From IMG/VR virus record IMGVR_UViG_3300037010_000822, positions 1 through 41,480 of that record: a DNA stretch of 41,480 nucleotides. One strand, given 5' to 3'. Origin of the DNA: a virus. Of this stretch, positions 6,245 through 15,445 are shown in pieces (position 1 is the first letter of the stretch; each line of letters opens with the position of its first letter). The notes under the pieces are model-generated. The model saw only the letters and a program-made list of their open reading frames with translations. It made no database searches and was not told the DNA's origin. The position numbers and the translations under genes were made by a program.

Positions 6245-7882
6245 TTAATACCCAATCGCAATCCATGCGACAGACATACTTCCATTGTTCGCAACTATAG
6301 ATAGCTGTGAGTTATTCTGGCAATAACATTGTGCTGTGTAAACTGTTGCGCTGCCATTATTTGGGTTACACAGAGCAGCAAAAAAGCCATTAGGGAAAGC
6401 GACTGGAAGATTGAATGTGTAATATGTGCCGGCAGCGGCAACATAATATACTCCCCACTGAATAATCAGCCCAGATGGCAACTTCTGGTATCCATTGCCT
6501 GCTACTGAACTTAAAAATTGCCCTAAATTGACGGCTGCACTATTTTGCGTCGCTGCCGCAACAATTGTTTGGCCTAACGTGGCACAGCGCCAGTTAAGGC
6601 CGTCCCAGATCATGTCAATATAACTATTCATGTTACCAGCGGGGATCGTCCACGAATAAGAAGAGGTTTGATCCGGAAAGAGTAACGCTGGAGAGCCGCT
6701 TGATACATTAGTTTGAACTGTTACAGCGTATGCCCAGCCATACACGCGCACGCGTTGACCGTTAATTGTTCCACTATTGATTGTAAGTGTTTCCGCTGAC
6801 GTAATGTTAGGCAGAACGATCGTATTAAACGCAGATGGGGTAATGGTGCCGGTATCAGTTGGGGATAATATTTGTGTCCCTGCTTGGCCCCAATTCACTG
6901 CTTGGCCGCTCGCCGTTGCTGCTTTCACCGGCAGACTTCCACCGGTCGTTGCCACCAGTTCAAACGCTGTCGCCGCAGCATTCACGCGCAGAATCGCGCC
7001 GTAGCCTGCCGCCAATTCGCCGCCCTGCACGGCGGTTGCCGCAGGCCCATATATCGGGAGCGCCGCCAGCCCATTGATGGATAGCGTCGATGCGCCGGTG
7101 TTTGTGGCCTTGATGTTCTGGATCGATACGATCATGCTCGGCGTGTAGGCGCTGATCGCGGGTTGCAGGTTCATCGCGTAGTTATTTACGCTTCCTACGT
7201 CCCGAGCTGTAATAGATGACGTGGTTTGCATCATCGTCAGCAAGTTGCTGATGATCGGCGCGCTCGCCACGGGCGTGATATTGGAAGACGTCACCGAAGA
7301 TTGCCCATAAGCCACCGTAACCACAGCAAGCGCCGTGTAGCCAGCATCAACTGTTGGCGTAGTCTGCGTGCCAGTTGTCGCGGATGCACCTGCTTTAATC
7401 TGCACCACGCACAGCCCCCTGCGCTGTGTCGGCTGCGCGGCCCCGCTGTTGTTCTGTCCGCTCAGCGGCTGTGAAGGGTTCGCGGAGTTGAAATAAGGCA
7501 GAACAACAGAATTGGAGTCGCTGTCCTGATACGCCGCTTCGATCAGATAGTTGATTGAGTATCCGGACGTGGCAGGCGCTGGCGTGCTCAGCGTGATCGC
7601 CTGCATCAGCAGCCCCTGCTTGACGATGCTGTCAGCCGTGTCGGCAGGCAAGACGCCATAAGCGGTCGAGTCAACCGGCTGGAAGCTGTAAATCTGCCCC
7701 GATCCTACCTGAACGGCCAGAGACGCCGGGGACGTTGGCGCAACCGCCAGCCCTTCAATGATGGTGTTTGCGCCCAGCATGGCCTTGGCGAGCTTGCCAA
7801 GGCCGATCATGGTAGCGCGGCTAGCAAAGAGGAAGTCCGTGCTGCGGCCTTGCTCTTGCGTGTAAACGATGGGACGATCCAT
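6245..7882 (-). CDS. Tail fibre / receptor-binding protein
   Basis: I chose ATG 7882 (MDRPIVYTQEQGRS), which has a TGGAGCTACA ribosome site; an upstream ATG at 7912 lies inside a terminator-like hairpin. The 545-residue product is rich in Thr, Ser, Ala, Asn and Gly, with long beta-prone stretches, as in trimeric fibres. The N-terminal 150 residues look like a baseplate attachment domain and the C-terminus (GLIIQWGVYY, FPVAFPNGFF-like) resembles fibre tip domains. It is placed after the baseplate genes and before the DUF4376 gene. Host specificity probably lies in the last 100-150 residues. Confidence 0.8.
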   Translation of the reverse strand: MDRPIVYTQEQGRSTDFLFASRATMIGLGKLAKAMLGANTIIEGLAVAPTSPASLAVQVGSGQIYSFQPVDSTAYGVLPADTADSIVKQGLLMQAITLSTPAPATSGYSINYLIEAAYQDSDSNSVVLPYFNSANPSQPLSGQNNSGAAQPTQRRGLCVVQIKAGASATTGTQTTPTVDAGYTALAVVTVAYGQSSVTSSNITPVASAPIISNLLTMMQTTSSITARDVGSVNNYAMNLQPAISAYTPSMIVSIQNIKATNTGASTLSINGLAALPIYGPAATAVQGGELAAGYGAILRVNAAATAFELVATTGGSLPVKAATASGQAVNWGQAGTQILSPTDTGTITPSAFNTIVLPNITSAETLTINSGTINGQRVRVYGWAYAVTVQTNVSSGSPALLFPDQTSSYSWTIPAGNMNSYIDMIWDGLNWRCATLGQTIVAAATQNSAAVNLGQFLSSVAGNGYQKLPSGLIIQWGVYYVAAAGTYYTFNLPVAFPNGFFAALCNPNNGSATVYTAQCYCQNNSQLSIVANNGSMSVAWIAIGY

Positions 7883-7897
7883 TGTAGCTCCAGAAAT

Positions 7898-7920
7898 AAA
7901 AAAGCCGCCCAAAGGAGGCT
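7898..7920 (-). terminator. Intrinsic terminator-like hairpin before the tail-fibre gene
   Basis: On the minus strand AGCCTCC pairs with GGCGGCT with one central mismatch around a four-base loop, followed by six T. It lies 18 bases after the end of the 7938-8597 gene and just upstream of the fibre gene start, inside the late operon. It would lower fibre transcription unless transcripts are antiterminated. Confidence 0.6.
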
Positions 7921-7937
7921 AGTGGAAAATTGAAATG

Positions 7938-8597
7938 TTATGGCGTCACAGGCCCATCGGCAATGCGCATCCAGACAACAGTCCCGAGCGCCCGAGTGAT
8001 CTCAACTGCTGCGATGATTGCCGCATCCGTGGCGCTGGTTGGTGTGCCGTCGCTCCACGCGCCATAGGCGTCAAGGAATAAGCGCGCATCCCATTCTCCC
8101 AGATCAATCGTGCCACCTGTTGGCCGATAGGCCGTGACGAAAGATTGATAGGGCAGCGGATCGCCCCATTGGCCGACAGACGAATCCCAATAAAACAGGC
8201 CGTCCCACCCGCCGGAATCGGACGTGTTGCTCGGTTCGAAAATCGTTGGCGTGTGGCCTGTAATCACATTAAGCACGGCGCTCATATCGGCGCGGCGCGG
8301 GCCTTTGACAAACAAGTTTGCCATGATGCGCGTTCTGAACCCGCCATCCGTCTCTTTCGGCAAGCGAGGCAGAACGCCGACTCCAAAGAAATCCTGGCTT
8401 ACGATGTCCAAGAACGGGGCAGTTGCGGTTTGAATACGCGCCTGCATGGCGGCATAGGTGATCTGGTTGTAGATATTGGCTTGCGCCCACGCCGTGCCGG
8501 ATTGGATCGCCTGCACGTTGGTGGCATTGTCGCCAAACCAGCCGATTGGCAACCCCTGCTGCAAGCGCTGCAGCATGTCCTGAGAGTCGCCCGTCAT
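7938..8597 (-). CDS. Baseplate / tail protein in the gpI (Mu gp48-like) position
   Basis: A 219-residue protein starting MTGDSQDMLQRLQQGLP. It contains FLDIVSQDFFG, PRLPKETDGGFRTRI and PTGGTIDLGEWDARLFLDAYG. It lies directly after baseplate J and before the fibre, the slot of P2 gpI and Mu gp48, proteins that link the baseplate wedge to the fibre. Sequence similarity to those families is not obvious by eye, so the call rests on gene order and size. Confidence 0.65.
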   Translation of the reverse strand: MTGDSQDMLQRLQQGLPIGWFGDNATNVQAIQSGTAWAQANIYNQITYAAMQARIQTATAPFLDIVSQDFFGVGVLPRLPKETDGGFRTRIMANLFVKGPRRADMSAVLNVITGHTPTIFEPSNTSDSGGWDGLFYWDSSVGQWGDPLPYQSFVTAYRPTGGTIDLGEWDARLFLDAYGAWSDGTPTSATDAAIIAAVEITRALGTVVWMRIADGPVTP

Positions 8598-8598
8598 G

Positions 8599-9708
8599 TC
8601 AGTTTACCGTTATCACGCCGGGGACGATGACCGTCTGCGCGTTGCCGGCAATGTCTGTTGTTCCGCCATTGAGCAGGAGGCCAGTCGCGTCTGCCACGCC
8701 GGGGACGCCCCAGATGACTGCGTAGAGCTGCGAGTAGTTCAGTCCTGCGCCCAAGGCAGTCTGCGCGATGAAGTTTTGCATGGCAGTTTGAACCGATGGG
8801 GCGACTTGCGCATGGGTGTAGCCTGCCGCCGCCGTCACTGTGACGGAAACATTCGCCGCAAGCTGAGTTGCCGCATAGACGGCAAACGTGACGGACAAAG
8901 GCCGCACCGAATCGACCGCCGAATAGACGGCCTGCTGCGTCGTGGTGTTGTAGGGCGAGATGATGACGTAGAAAAAGCCATTCTGCGTTTGCCCTGCGAT
9001 GGTTTGATTCTCGACGATGGAGAACTGCACGCCGAGTTGCAGCGCCTCAATCGCCGCAGCAGCGGAAGCTTTGATGCCATCTCTCAGCCCGGCCAGGGTG
9101 AGCTGGAAGCGCTGCAACAGTGCGGCGTCACTCTCGGCGTCTTGGCCGTTTGTAAATGGTTGAGAATTCGTAACCGTATCGACACCAGGCAATGCCTGCG
9201 CAATCGTGGTGATCGTGTTCGCGTTGACGTTCCCTGCCGATCCAGGCGTGACGGCCTGCACGGTTGCATTCGCAGAAGCCGATCCAGATGGGATGACATA
9301 GGCGCTCAATGTCGAATTCCACGCCGATTGCGTAGCGTCCGCAATGACCGTGAATTGCTGCGTGCCGTCCGCTGTCTGTAGCAACGTTCCCACATGAATG
9401 ACGGCTTGCGCTGTCGCGGTATATCGGGAGAACGTCACGTTTCCTGTGGCGGCTATAGCTGGCTTGCGCGTCACGATGCCGAAATCGGCCATCCATGAAT
9501 CCAAATCCGCGCCCTGCGATGTGCTGGCCCGCGTTTCTGTCAGGACTTCTACGATCAGGCTTTGTAGCCACATAACCACGCCAGCATCGGCTTCGGCCAA
9601 GGCAAGCTCAGGGCTACCCAAATTAAACGGCAGACGGGACTGCGCTTGCGCCGCCGCCGCGATTTGTTGGACAACCTGCGCGAAAGTGAGAGTGTTCAGA
9701 TTAGCCAT
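8599..9708 (-). CDS. Baseplate J-like wedge protein
   Basis: A 369-residue protein with the baseplate J (PF04865) pattern: a helical N-terminus (FAQVVQQIAAAAQAQ), TRKPAIAATGNVTFSR, GTLLQTADGTQQF, the PGSAGNVNANTITTI core and GQDAESDAALLQRFQL. P2 gpJ and Mu gp47 are the relatives; six copies build the wedge ring around the hub. The length is normal. The start overlaps the gp25-like gene by eight bases, as expected in a coupled baseplate operon. Confidence 0.9.
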   Translation of the reverse strand: MANLNTLTFAQVVQQIAAAAQAQSRLPFNLGSPELALAEADAGVVMWLQSLIVEVLTETRASTSQGADLDSWMADFGIVTRKPAIAATGNVTFSRYTATAQAVIHVGTLLQTADGTQQFTVIADATQSAWNSTLSAYVIPSGSASANATVQAVTPGSAGNVNANTITTIAQALPGVDTVTNSQPFTNGQDAESDAALLQRFQLTLAGLRDGIKASAAAAIEALQLGVQFSIVENQTIAGQTQNGFFYVIISPYNTTTQQAVYSAVDSVRPLSVTFAVYAATQLAANVSVTVTAAAGYTHAQVAPSVQTAMQNFIAQTALGAGLNYSQLYAVIWGVPGVADATGLLLNGGTTDIAGNAQTVIVPGVITVN

Positions 9709-10078
9709 TGGCGATATTGAAGCTCAAAGTTTGCAACTGTCCGCTTGGGCGGTAGTTGTATTGGATGGTCACGCCCAGCAGGTTCGGCTGCGCTGTGTCG
9801 AAAATGATTTTTGGCAATGGATTCGTGCCAACATCTGGATCGCTGAGAATCTGCCCCCGGAATTTCGCCTTGAGTGTAGCAAGGACGGCGGGAGACAATG
9901 CTGCGCCAATATATTTACCGGCCCCGATACCATAGGCCGGATGCCATAGGTAGTCCTGCGCGCTGGTGAGCAACACTCGCAGCAGGCGCTGCGATACGCG
10001 GTCGACGCCGGTGGCTATCGCAACATCTCCATTGGGCGCAAGCTGAATGTCGTTTCCGTACCAGTGGGCGATGCTCAT
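9701..10078 (-). CDS. Baseplate wedge protein, gpW/gp25 (Mu gp46) family
   Basis: A 125-residue protein starting MSIAHWYGNDIQL, with GDVAIATGVDRVSQRLLRVL and YLWHPAYGIGAGKYIG, matching the lysozyme-like gp25/gpW baseplate family. The family has a lysozyme-like name but a structural role, linking wedges to the hub and starting sheath assembly. It overlaps the spike gene by four bases and gpJ by eight. Confidence 0.85.
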   Translation of the reverse strand: MSIAHWYGNDIQLAPNGDVAIATGVDRVSQRLLRVLLTSAQDYLWHPAYGIGAGKYIGAALSPAVLATLKAKFRGQILSDPDVGTNPLPKIIFDTAQPNLLGVTIQYNYRPSGQLQTLSFNIANG

Positions 10079-10689
10079 ACTGTTGTGCTCGGTGTAGATG
10101 TGTTTCCGCCACCGGCCTGCACGCCGCCGTGAGTGTGGCTGTCATAGGCGTTGCGCAGAGATGATATGGATCCATGCGTACCGTTCAGATCGCTGATGTT
10201 CTGGCTGGCCTGGATATTGCCGTTTGTCTGCACATTGCCGTTGATCGTAGTGTTCGCGTTGATGGTACACCCTCCGGGCGCGTTTAGCGTCATGGCGGCA
10301 TTGGCTGTCATCGTCACATTGCCGCCATTGTCAAAATGCAGGAGACTGCCGTTTTGGTGTTTAAGCAGCATTTCTCCGCTTGGGACGGGTACAGGCGGCT
10401 TGGCCGTCGAGAAAGCGAACAGCGCAGCAACAGGGACTTGAGGGCTTCCCTCCTGAAACAGGATCAGCACTTGCGCCCCGATTTCCGGCGCGAAGAATGC
10501 GCCCCAACTTGCGCCTACCCACGGCGAGAGTAGCGGCATGAAGCCAGTCTCCACGACTTCGGGTTCAATCGTCGCCTTGATAGCGTAGGTTCCGGGATCG
10601 TAGGCTGACACAGTACCCATGCGAGCCGTGAACGTCCCGGCGGCCTGAGCGCCCATGCGCTGCATCATTTGGTTGACAAGATGATTCAT
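10075..10689 (-). CDS. Central spike / baseplate assembly protein gpV (Mu gp45-like)
   Basis: A 204-residue protein with an OB-fold type N-terminus (FTARMGTVSAYDPGTYAIKA), GASWGAFFAPEIGAQVLILF, a repetitive beta-helix (NANTTINGNVQTNGNIQA) and a C-terminal SHTHGGVQAGGG. The HxH at the tip is the motif by which P2 gpV and Mu gp45 spikes bind an iron ion at their point. The trimer pierces the outer membrane. It lies between hub and wedge genes as expected. Confidence 0.9.
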   Translation of the reverse strand: MNHLVNQMMQRMGAQAAGTFTARMGTVSAYDPGTYAIKATIEPEVVETGFMPLLSPWVGASWGAFFAPEIGAQVLILFQEGSPQVPVAALFAFSTAKPPVPVPSGEMLLKHQNGSLLHFDNGGNVTMTANAAMTLNAPGGCTINANTTINGNVQTNGNIQASQNISDLNGTHGSISSLRNAYDSHTHGGVQAGGGNTSTPSTTV

Positions 10690-11804
10690 TATGCCAGTAC
10701 CGTCGAATTGGGCGAGTGGTTCTTCGCGTGAATACTCATGGCGAATCCGTTTTGCAAGTCCATTGTACGATGTACCTGGAACGGGTAAAAGGGCTGATCG
10801 AACACGCTGCCGGTTCCATTGATGCGCACGATCTGGCCTTTGCTGGGCGCAATGTCGCCCGGCATGTCGATCGTCACGCGCAGTTCCTGCTTGCTGATCT
10901 CGGCCAGCAGCGCATTCGCCTTGGCCTGCGCTTCCGCGACAGTCAGCCCTGGGAATGTGTAGCTGAATACCTGTGCATCGCCTCCGATTGTCTGGCTCAT
11001 GCCGGGGCGTTTACCCGCCAGCGCGGTTTTGACGTTCGGATGCGCCTTGGCTTGTACGTTAAAGCCCTTGGCCTGCTTCGCGTTCCATGATCGCACCTCC
11101 ACTACGATGCCCTTGGCAACAGTCAGATTTCTTGCGAACATCAGGCGCACCACGTCTGTTTGTGTCGGCTGGCCCGGAATTGGGGCCTGTACAATGTAGT
11201 CATTGCTCCCAGGCTGTCCACCGGGGCCGAAAACCAAGGTGTCCATCTGCACATAACACACCCATCCGAGTTGCTGCGCCAGATAAGTGAGCAAATCCCA
11301 CTGCGTTTCGTTAGTGGTCAGGTGGACATGATCCACGCTGTAGAAATGCCCGGCTTTTGTGTTCCCTGGTGTCGGCGTGATCTGCGCTTTCAGTCCGTTC
11401 TGCTGCGCCAATTGATCGGCAATCTGAGATGGCGTCAGGTTCTGCCACTTCTGCGGCGTTTTCTGATCAATGAAACGATGCGTCAAGTCGCGGCCTGAAA
11501 GGGTTATCGTATCAGCCAGCAGATCAATGGCGACTTGATCCACGTCTCCGTAAATCATCGGCGTGAGTTCATCGGATGTCCAGTTCTGCGGATCATCTGG
11601 GAAACCCGCCCTGACTTCGGCCTGCATGGAGGTGTACGCCGCCCACTGAGGCCATGCCTGCGCCATCGGATTGCTGCTGGCCGCAAGCACTATCTCGAAC
11701 TCATCAGCCAGGAACATAGGGTTTGTGGTAACGCTGCACGATACCGGGATAACCGGCTGTCCACCTAGCATGACGCACCAGCGCGGGGATCGTATTGCAC
11801 TCAT
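10689..11804 (-). CDS. Baseplate hub protein, gpD / Mu gp44-like
   Basis: A 371-residue protein with features of phage late control D/Mu gp44 hubs: an N-terminal beta domain with SCSVTTNPMFLADEFEIVLA, GDVDQVAIDLLADTITLSGRD in the T4 gp27-like core, TPSQIADQLAQQNGL and TYLAQQLGWVCYV. The trimer links the tail tube to the spike encoded next. Stop and start overlap at 10689. Length is usual for the family. Confidence 0.85.
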   Translation of the reverse strand: MSAIRSPRWCVMLGGQPVIPVSCSVTTNPMFLADEFEIVLAASSNPMAQAWPQWAAYTSMQAEVRAGFPDDPQNWTSDELTPMIYGDVDQVAIDLLADTITLSGRDLTHRFIDQKTPQKWQNLTPSQIADQLAQQNGLKAQITPTPGNTKAGHFYSVDHVHLTTNETQWDLLTYLAQQLGWVCYVQMDTLVFGPGGQPGSNDYIVQAPIPGQPTQTDVVRLMFARNLTVAKGIVVEVRSWNAKQAKGFNVQAKAHPNVKTALAGKRPGMSQTIGGDAQVFSYTFPGLTVAEAQAKANALLAEISKQELRVTIDMPGDIAPSKGQIVRINGTGSVFDQPFYPFQVHRTMDLQNGFAMSIHAKNHSPNSTVLA

Positions 11805-12826
11805 AGGCCACCGTTCGCCACGGCCGGAGACGGTATTTGCAACGTCATAGCCCCGGCAGGAAGATTCGGATCAGACAGTCCGTTGATCTTCGCAATCGAC
11901 GGCCATAGTGTCGCGTCACCGTACTGCTGGGCTGCGATGCTTTGCAGATTGCCGCCGTTGATCGCCAGCATCTTGGCCGATGCGCCAGGCAGACCGGCGG
12001 AAATGTTGGACTGCATGCGCCCCAGCACAGAATTTAGCGCATAGACGGGCTGCGCATTGGCAAAGCCCATGTTCGCCGTGGTGATCGACTGGATCGCCTG
12101 CGGTGTCGCGCCATTGAACGCGCCCGATGCCAGCCCCTGCATATCGGCCACAGCGTTATCGACGCTACCCATCAACTGCTGAACGCGAGTTTGCGCCTGC
12201 GAAAGCGGCTGCACAATTGCGGAGAGCGCTGATTGCGCCGTGGCCGTTGCCTGCTGAATGCAAGATGTCGCGGCGGCAATCGGGGCCGTGGCAGCCTCCA
12301 CCACGTTGTTGAGCGACTGCACAGCGCTTGACACCGAACCGAGAAGTCCTGTCAGTGTCGAATCGCCGATCAGATTACCCAGGCACGACGCGCTGGCCGT
12401 GTCATTGTTCAGCATGGCGAGCAGCGATTCCTGCGGGGCGGTTGTCTGCGCGCTGGTGGTGTCGCGCATCACTTCAATTGTGATCGAATAGCGAACATGC
12501 CACGGTTGCAGATAGTTCGCCGAAAAGCGCGAGATCACGCCGACATAGGCGAACTCATCCCATGTAAGTACCACAGCCGCGCCGCCCTGCCTTACAGTGT
12601 CCAGATACCGGGCGCGCTCGACGGCGGTTTGCCCGAACAGGATGCCGTCCCACGCGATAGTCGCGGGTTTTGCCCCCAGGGAATCAATCACGCGATCGCC
12701 ACCGATCAATTGGTGCACGGCCATTGCTTGCTCGCCACCCCACGCGACAGACTGCGGCAGCTCTACGTCCTCAAAGGTGATGCTGCTGCCATCATCGGCA
12801 GTCAGAATGAATGCGATATCGGCCAT
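11801..12826 (-). CDS. Baseplate/tail protein with gpU-like N-terminus and LysM-like C-terminus (Mu gp43 position)
   Basis: A 341-residue protein. Residues 1-125 (ITFEDVELPQSVAWGGEQA, TIAWDGILFG, ISRFSANYLQPWHVRYSITIEV) resemble tail-tip proteins of the gpU type. The middle is Ala/Ser/Gln-rich. The last 45 residues (NLQSIAAQQYGDATLWPSIA, LPAGAMTLQIP) form a LysM-like fold as in gpX/gp53-type tail proteins. The gene lies between tape measure and hub like Mu gp43. It probably caps the tube at the baseplate. Confidence 0.75.
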   Translation of the reverse strand: MADIAFILTADDGSSITFEDVELPQSVAWGGEQAMAVHQLIGGDRVIDSLGAKPATIAWDGILFGQTAVERARYLDTVRQGGAAVVLTWDEFAYVGVISRFSANYLQPWHVRYSITIEVMRDTTSAQTTAPQESLLAMLNNDTASASCLGNLIGDSTLTGLLGSVSSAVQSLNNVVEAATAPIAAATSCIQQATATAQSALSAIVQPLSQAQTRVQQLMGSVDNAVADMQGLASGAFNGATPQAIQSITTANMGFANAQPVYALNSVLGRMQSNISAGLPGASAKMLAINGGNLQSIAAQQYGDATLWPSIAKINGLSDPNLPAGAMTLQIPSPAVANGGL

Positions 12827-12827
12827 T

Positions 12828-14753
12828 TCAGCGCAGCGCCGATGTGAGAGACGGATTGTTCAAGCCAAGCCCCCACATGATCTGATTCGGGCCGGATGGC
12901 GGTTTAGCGGCAGCGGTTGCTTGCCAGTTTGTGACGGACTCTGCAACCTTTTTGCCGTCCAGATGGACATGTGTATGAATCTCATGCTGGCTTTTTTCTG
13001 GACTAGGCGGCAAATAACGTGACGCCGCCATAATATCAGAATCATCCAGCTGAACAACAGGCGCTATCTTTGGCGATATCGTCATCGCCCCGTGCATTGC
13101 TGTCTGCTGGGAAACACCACCCGCGATAACAGGCGATGTCTTTGCCGATCTCATCATTGACGCCATTGTCGATGCCAGGCCAGTCTTGGGCGCAAGATTA
13201 TTTGCCGCAACGTTTTCTGCGAAGCTGAGTGGCTTTTTCTGATTCTGATCGCCCGTCAGCCATTTATAAGCACCATAAACCGCCGCCCCTGCTGCAGCAA
13301 GGCCAGCAAGGACAAGCACCACTGGACCGATCGCCGTGGCAACGGCACCCGCGCCCGCGGCAAGCGCCGGGAACGCTATCGAAATAATGCCGAGCGAGGC
13401 GACGAAACTTGTAACTGTTCCGACTACAGCCAGCAATGCCCCGATCGCAGCAAAGAATCCGATAAATAGCTTTAGCGCGGTTGGATGAGCTTGAGCGGTG
13501 TTGACGATGGATTGGATGAACTCAACGATTTTAGGCAGCACGGTTAAGATCAATGGGACAAGCTGCAAGCCGACGACTGTTTTCAGCGCACTCATGCGGG
13601 CGTGAATCGCTTTTTCTTGCATGGAAGGCGACATCTTCATGATCTCGCTGTAATTGTTGATACCCTTAGTGTCTTCAATCAACTTGCGGTCGCGCTGGAA
13701 TTTCCAGTATTGCTCGGCCATCTGCACGCCCATAAATCCAGCGGTTCGATTCTGGAAAAGATAGCTGATCGCCTGAACCTGCGCTTGGCGGTCCGTGATC
13801 CCTGCCTTTTGTAGCGCTGGCATTAGGTAGGACTGTACCCAATCGACAGGGTTTGACATGAAATCACGCCATCCCTTGATCCCGCCAGGCTCAACACCGC
13901 GCATCATATGGCTCTTCGTCCAGACAACCTTGCTTGGATCGACGAGTCCGAGTTTTTGGAACATGCCGAGCGATTTCTGCGCCACTGTGCCTTGCACAAT
14001 AGCAGCATACATGGACATCAGCGGATTCCCTGGGCCGCCTGTAATGCCGCCCGATCCGCCGCGAGACTTCATTTCCTGGATCAGCGTCGGAAGATAAAAC
14101 TCGATGAATTCTTTGCTCCACCCCTGCGCTGCCGTGCGTCCATATTTGACGGCAGAGAGATAATCTGCGGACTGTACCTTTCCACCGGATGCGATGATGC
14201 CTTTCGTGATCGCATCGGCATAGCTGTTGAACATTTCCGGCGTCTTGGTTGCGCCGATCATTTCCAGCGTTTTCGCAATCTCATAGGACTGATCGCCTTT
14301 CAGCCCGGCATTGTTCAGCACGCCTTCCATCCTGAGCACGGTCGGCAAGTTTTTAATGGCGTCTGCGGTGTCGCCAAACACCATGCGCAGGTTCATAATT
14401 GTGTCCAGCGCCTCGGTCGGGCTGGACGTGGGCACAGATCGGCCAACCGCCCACGCGGCCTTTTCGGCTGAACGCATGTCGGAAGGCGTCAATCCCATCT
14501 GCTTCATGCGTGCGATGCGCTGCTGATACTGCATTGCGGCATCAATGGACGGCTTTATGGACGCCAGGATTCCGACACCGGCAGCAGTTGCGCCAAGGCC
14601 AAAACCGCCTAGCGCCTTGAATCGCGCCATCTTCGCCTGTAAGGTATCCACCTCACGCGAAACGGTGCGAAAATGCCCGGACATTGCCAACAGCCCGGCT
14701 GTCACACCGTCCAGCAAGGACAGTTTTATGCCGATCTTGTATGCCTCGAACAT
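12828..14753 (-). CDS. Tail tape measure protein
   Basis: I chose ATG 14753 (MFEAYKIGIKLSLLDGV) with an AGGAATCTCC ribosome site, giving 641 residues. It has a helical N-terminus (FRTVSREVDTLQAKMARFK), a middle with SADYLSAVKYGRTAAQGWSK, and a hydrophobic Ala/Gly/Val-rich region at about residues 420-500 typical of tape measures that insert into membrane during DNA ejection. Its length sets tail length. It lies between the tail completion gene and the baseplate genes. Its start codon is ten bases from that of a plus-strand gene. Confidence 0.85.
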   Translation of the reverse strand: MFEAYKIGIKLSLLDGVTAGLLAMSGHFRTVSREVDTLQAKMARFKALGGFGLGATAAGVGILASIKPSIDAAMQYQQRIARMKQMGLTPSDMRSAEKAAWAVGRSVPTSSPTEALDTIMNLRMVFGDTADAIKNLPTVLRMEGVLNNAGLKGDQSYEIAKTLEMIGATKTPEMFNSYADAITKGIIASGGKVQSADYLSAVKYGRTAAQGWSKEFIEFYLPTLIQEMKSRGGSGGITGGPGNPLMSMYAAIVQGTVAQKSLGMFQKLGLVDPSKVVWTKSHMMRGVEPGGIKGWRDFMSNPVDWVQSYLMPALQKAGITDRQAQVQAISYLFQNRTAGFMGVQMAEQYWKFQRDRKLIEDTKGINNYSEIMKMSPSMQEKAIHARMSALKTVVGLQLVPLILTVLPKIVEFIQSIVNTAQAHPTALKLFIGFFAAIGALLAVVGTVTSFVASLGIISIAFPALAAGAGAVATAIGPVVLVLAGLAAAGAAVYGAYKWLTGDQNQKKPLSFAENVAANNLAPKTGLASTMASMMRSAKTSPVIAGGVSQQTAMHGAMTISPKIAPVVQLDDSDIMAASRYLPPSPEKSQHEIHTHVHLDGKKVAESVTNWQATAAAKPPSGPNQIMWGLGLNNPSLTSALR

Positions 14754-14763
14754 GGAGATTCCT

Positions 14764-15006
14764 ATGAAAAATTGGCCGCTCCCCACGCAGGGGAATCAAC
14801 GTCCGTGGTGGCTGACGCCTTTGGGTTTGTTTGCAACGACTGCTGCCATCATCCTGCTGCCGATCATCCTGCTGCTGCTGGCGCTGACAGGGCTATTCGT
14901 TTGGGCGATGTGGAACAGCGGAGGCGTGGGCATGTTTATTGCCGCTTTCGTCGTTGTCGGGTTGGTGTTCATTCTTGCGGCAATTTGGGCGGCGATGCGG
15001 TCTTGA
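14764..15006 (+). CDS. Small two-segment membrane protein, antisense within the tail operon
   Basis: An 80-residue frame starting MKNWPLPTQG, with two long hydrophobic segments at about residues 22-47 and 54-77. GGAG at 14754-14757 is six bases before the ATG. It fills the 215-base gap between the tape measure start (14753) and the 3' end of the upstream tail gene (14969), where no minus-strand gene is seen, and overlaps that gene's end by 38 bases. It reads against the whole late operon, so it may be an independently expressed insert (moron) with holin-like topology. No plus-strand promoter is obvious. Confidence 0.5.
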   Translation: MKNWPLPTQGNQRPWWLTPLGLFATTAAIILLPIILLLLALTGLFVWAMWNSGGVGMFIAAFVVVGLVFILAAIWAAMRS

Positions 15007-15445
15007 TCGTGCCGCCCAGGAAGGCGATTTGCACGCTCTCGCCTACCAGTTTAAGCACGTCCTGCGTCTTGCGCGATGCCGCCAATCCAAGCACGGAACG
15101 CGGGGGGATCGTGCGCGTACCCAACTCCTGATAAACCATCACGTCACTGTCTGAACCAACCACAGCCTCAATGCCGTGGACTTCGCGCGAGATGGAATTG
15201 CGCAAGTCTCCCGTTCGCAGTAGCGGATCATTCGGGGTGAACCCTAGCCGCACGCGATCTAGCTTGGTAGCGTCCTTGAGTTCCGCCCATGGCTGAAACG
15301 GCCCCATGTCGGAGCGCTGATAAGTGCCGATCTCGGCTTTGGCCTCACTCTCGATCACAGCCGCCGCCGCATCAAGGGCGACGGATGCCGCCGCCGGGAT
15401 CGCCCGCGTTTCCAACATACGGGCAAACTGCTTGAGTTCCATCAT
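14969..15445 (-). CDS. Tail completion / HK97 gp10-like protein
   Basis: I chose ATG 15445 (MMELKQFARMLETR), which has a CGAGGACAAG ribosome site and overlaps the stop of the frameshifted chaperone product. The 158-residue protein has an alpha-rich N-terminus and a core with KIGT-like spacing, LRTGDLRNSISREV and VYQELGTRTIPPRSVLGLA; the ELGT...PPRS pattern recalls HK97 gp10-like and virion morphogenesis proteins, which finish the head-tail joint. It is in an unusual place, between chaperone and tape measure, so an alternative role in tail assembly is possible. Confidence 0.6.
   Translation of the reverse strand: MMELKQFARMLETRAIPAAASVALDAAAAVIESEAKAEIGTYQRSDMGPFQPWAELKDATKLDRVRLGFTPNDPLLRTGDLRNSISREVHGIEAVVGSDSDVMVYQELGTRTIPPRSVLGLAASRKTQDVLKLVGESVQIAFLGGTIKTASPPKLPQE

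Noticed and set aside
10716-11090. Several long plus-strand frames across 5.2-24.5 kb
   Set aside because: They are reverse-strand shadows of baseplate, sheath, capsid, portal and terminase genes, without ribosome sites; the only one kept is 14764-15006.
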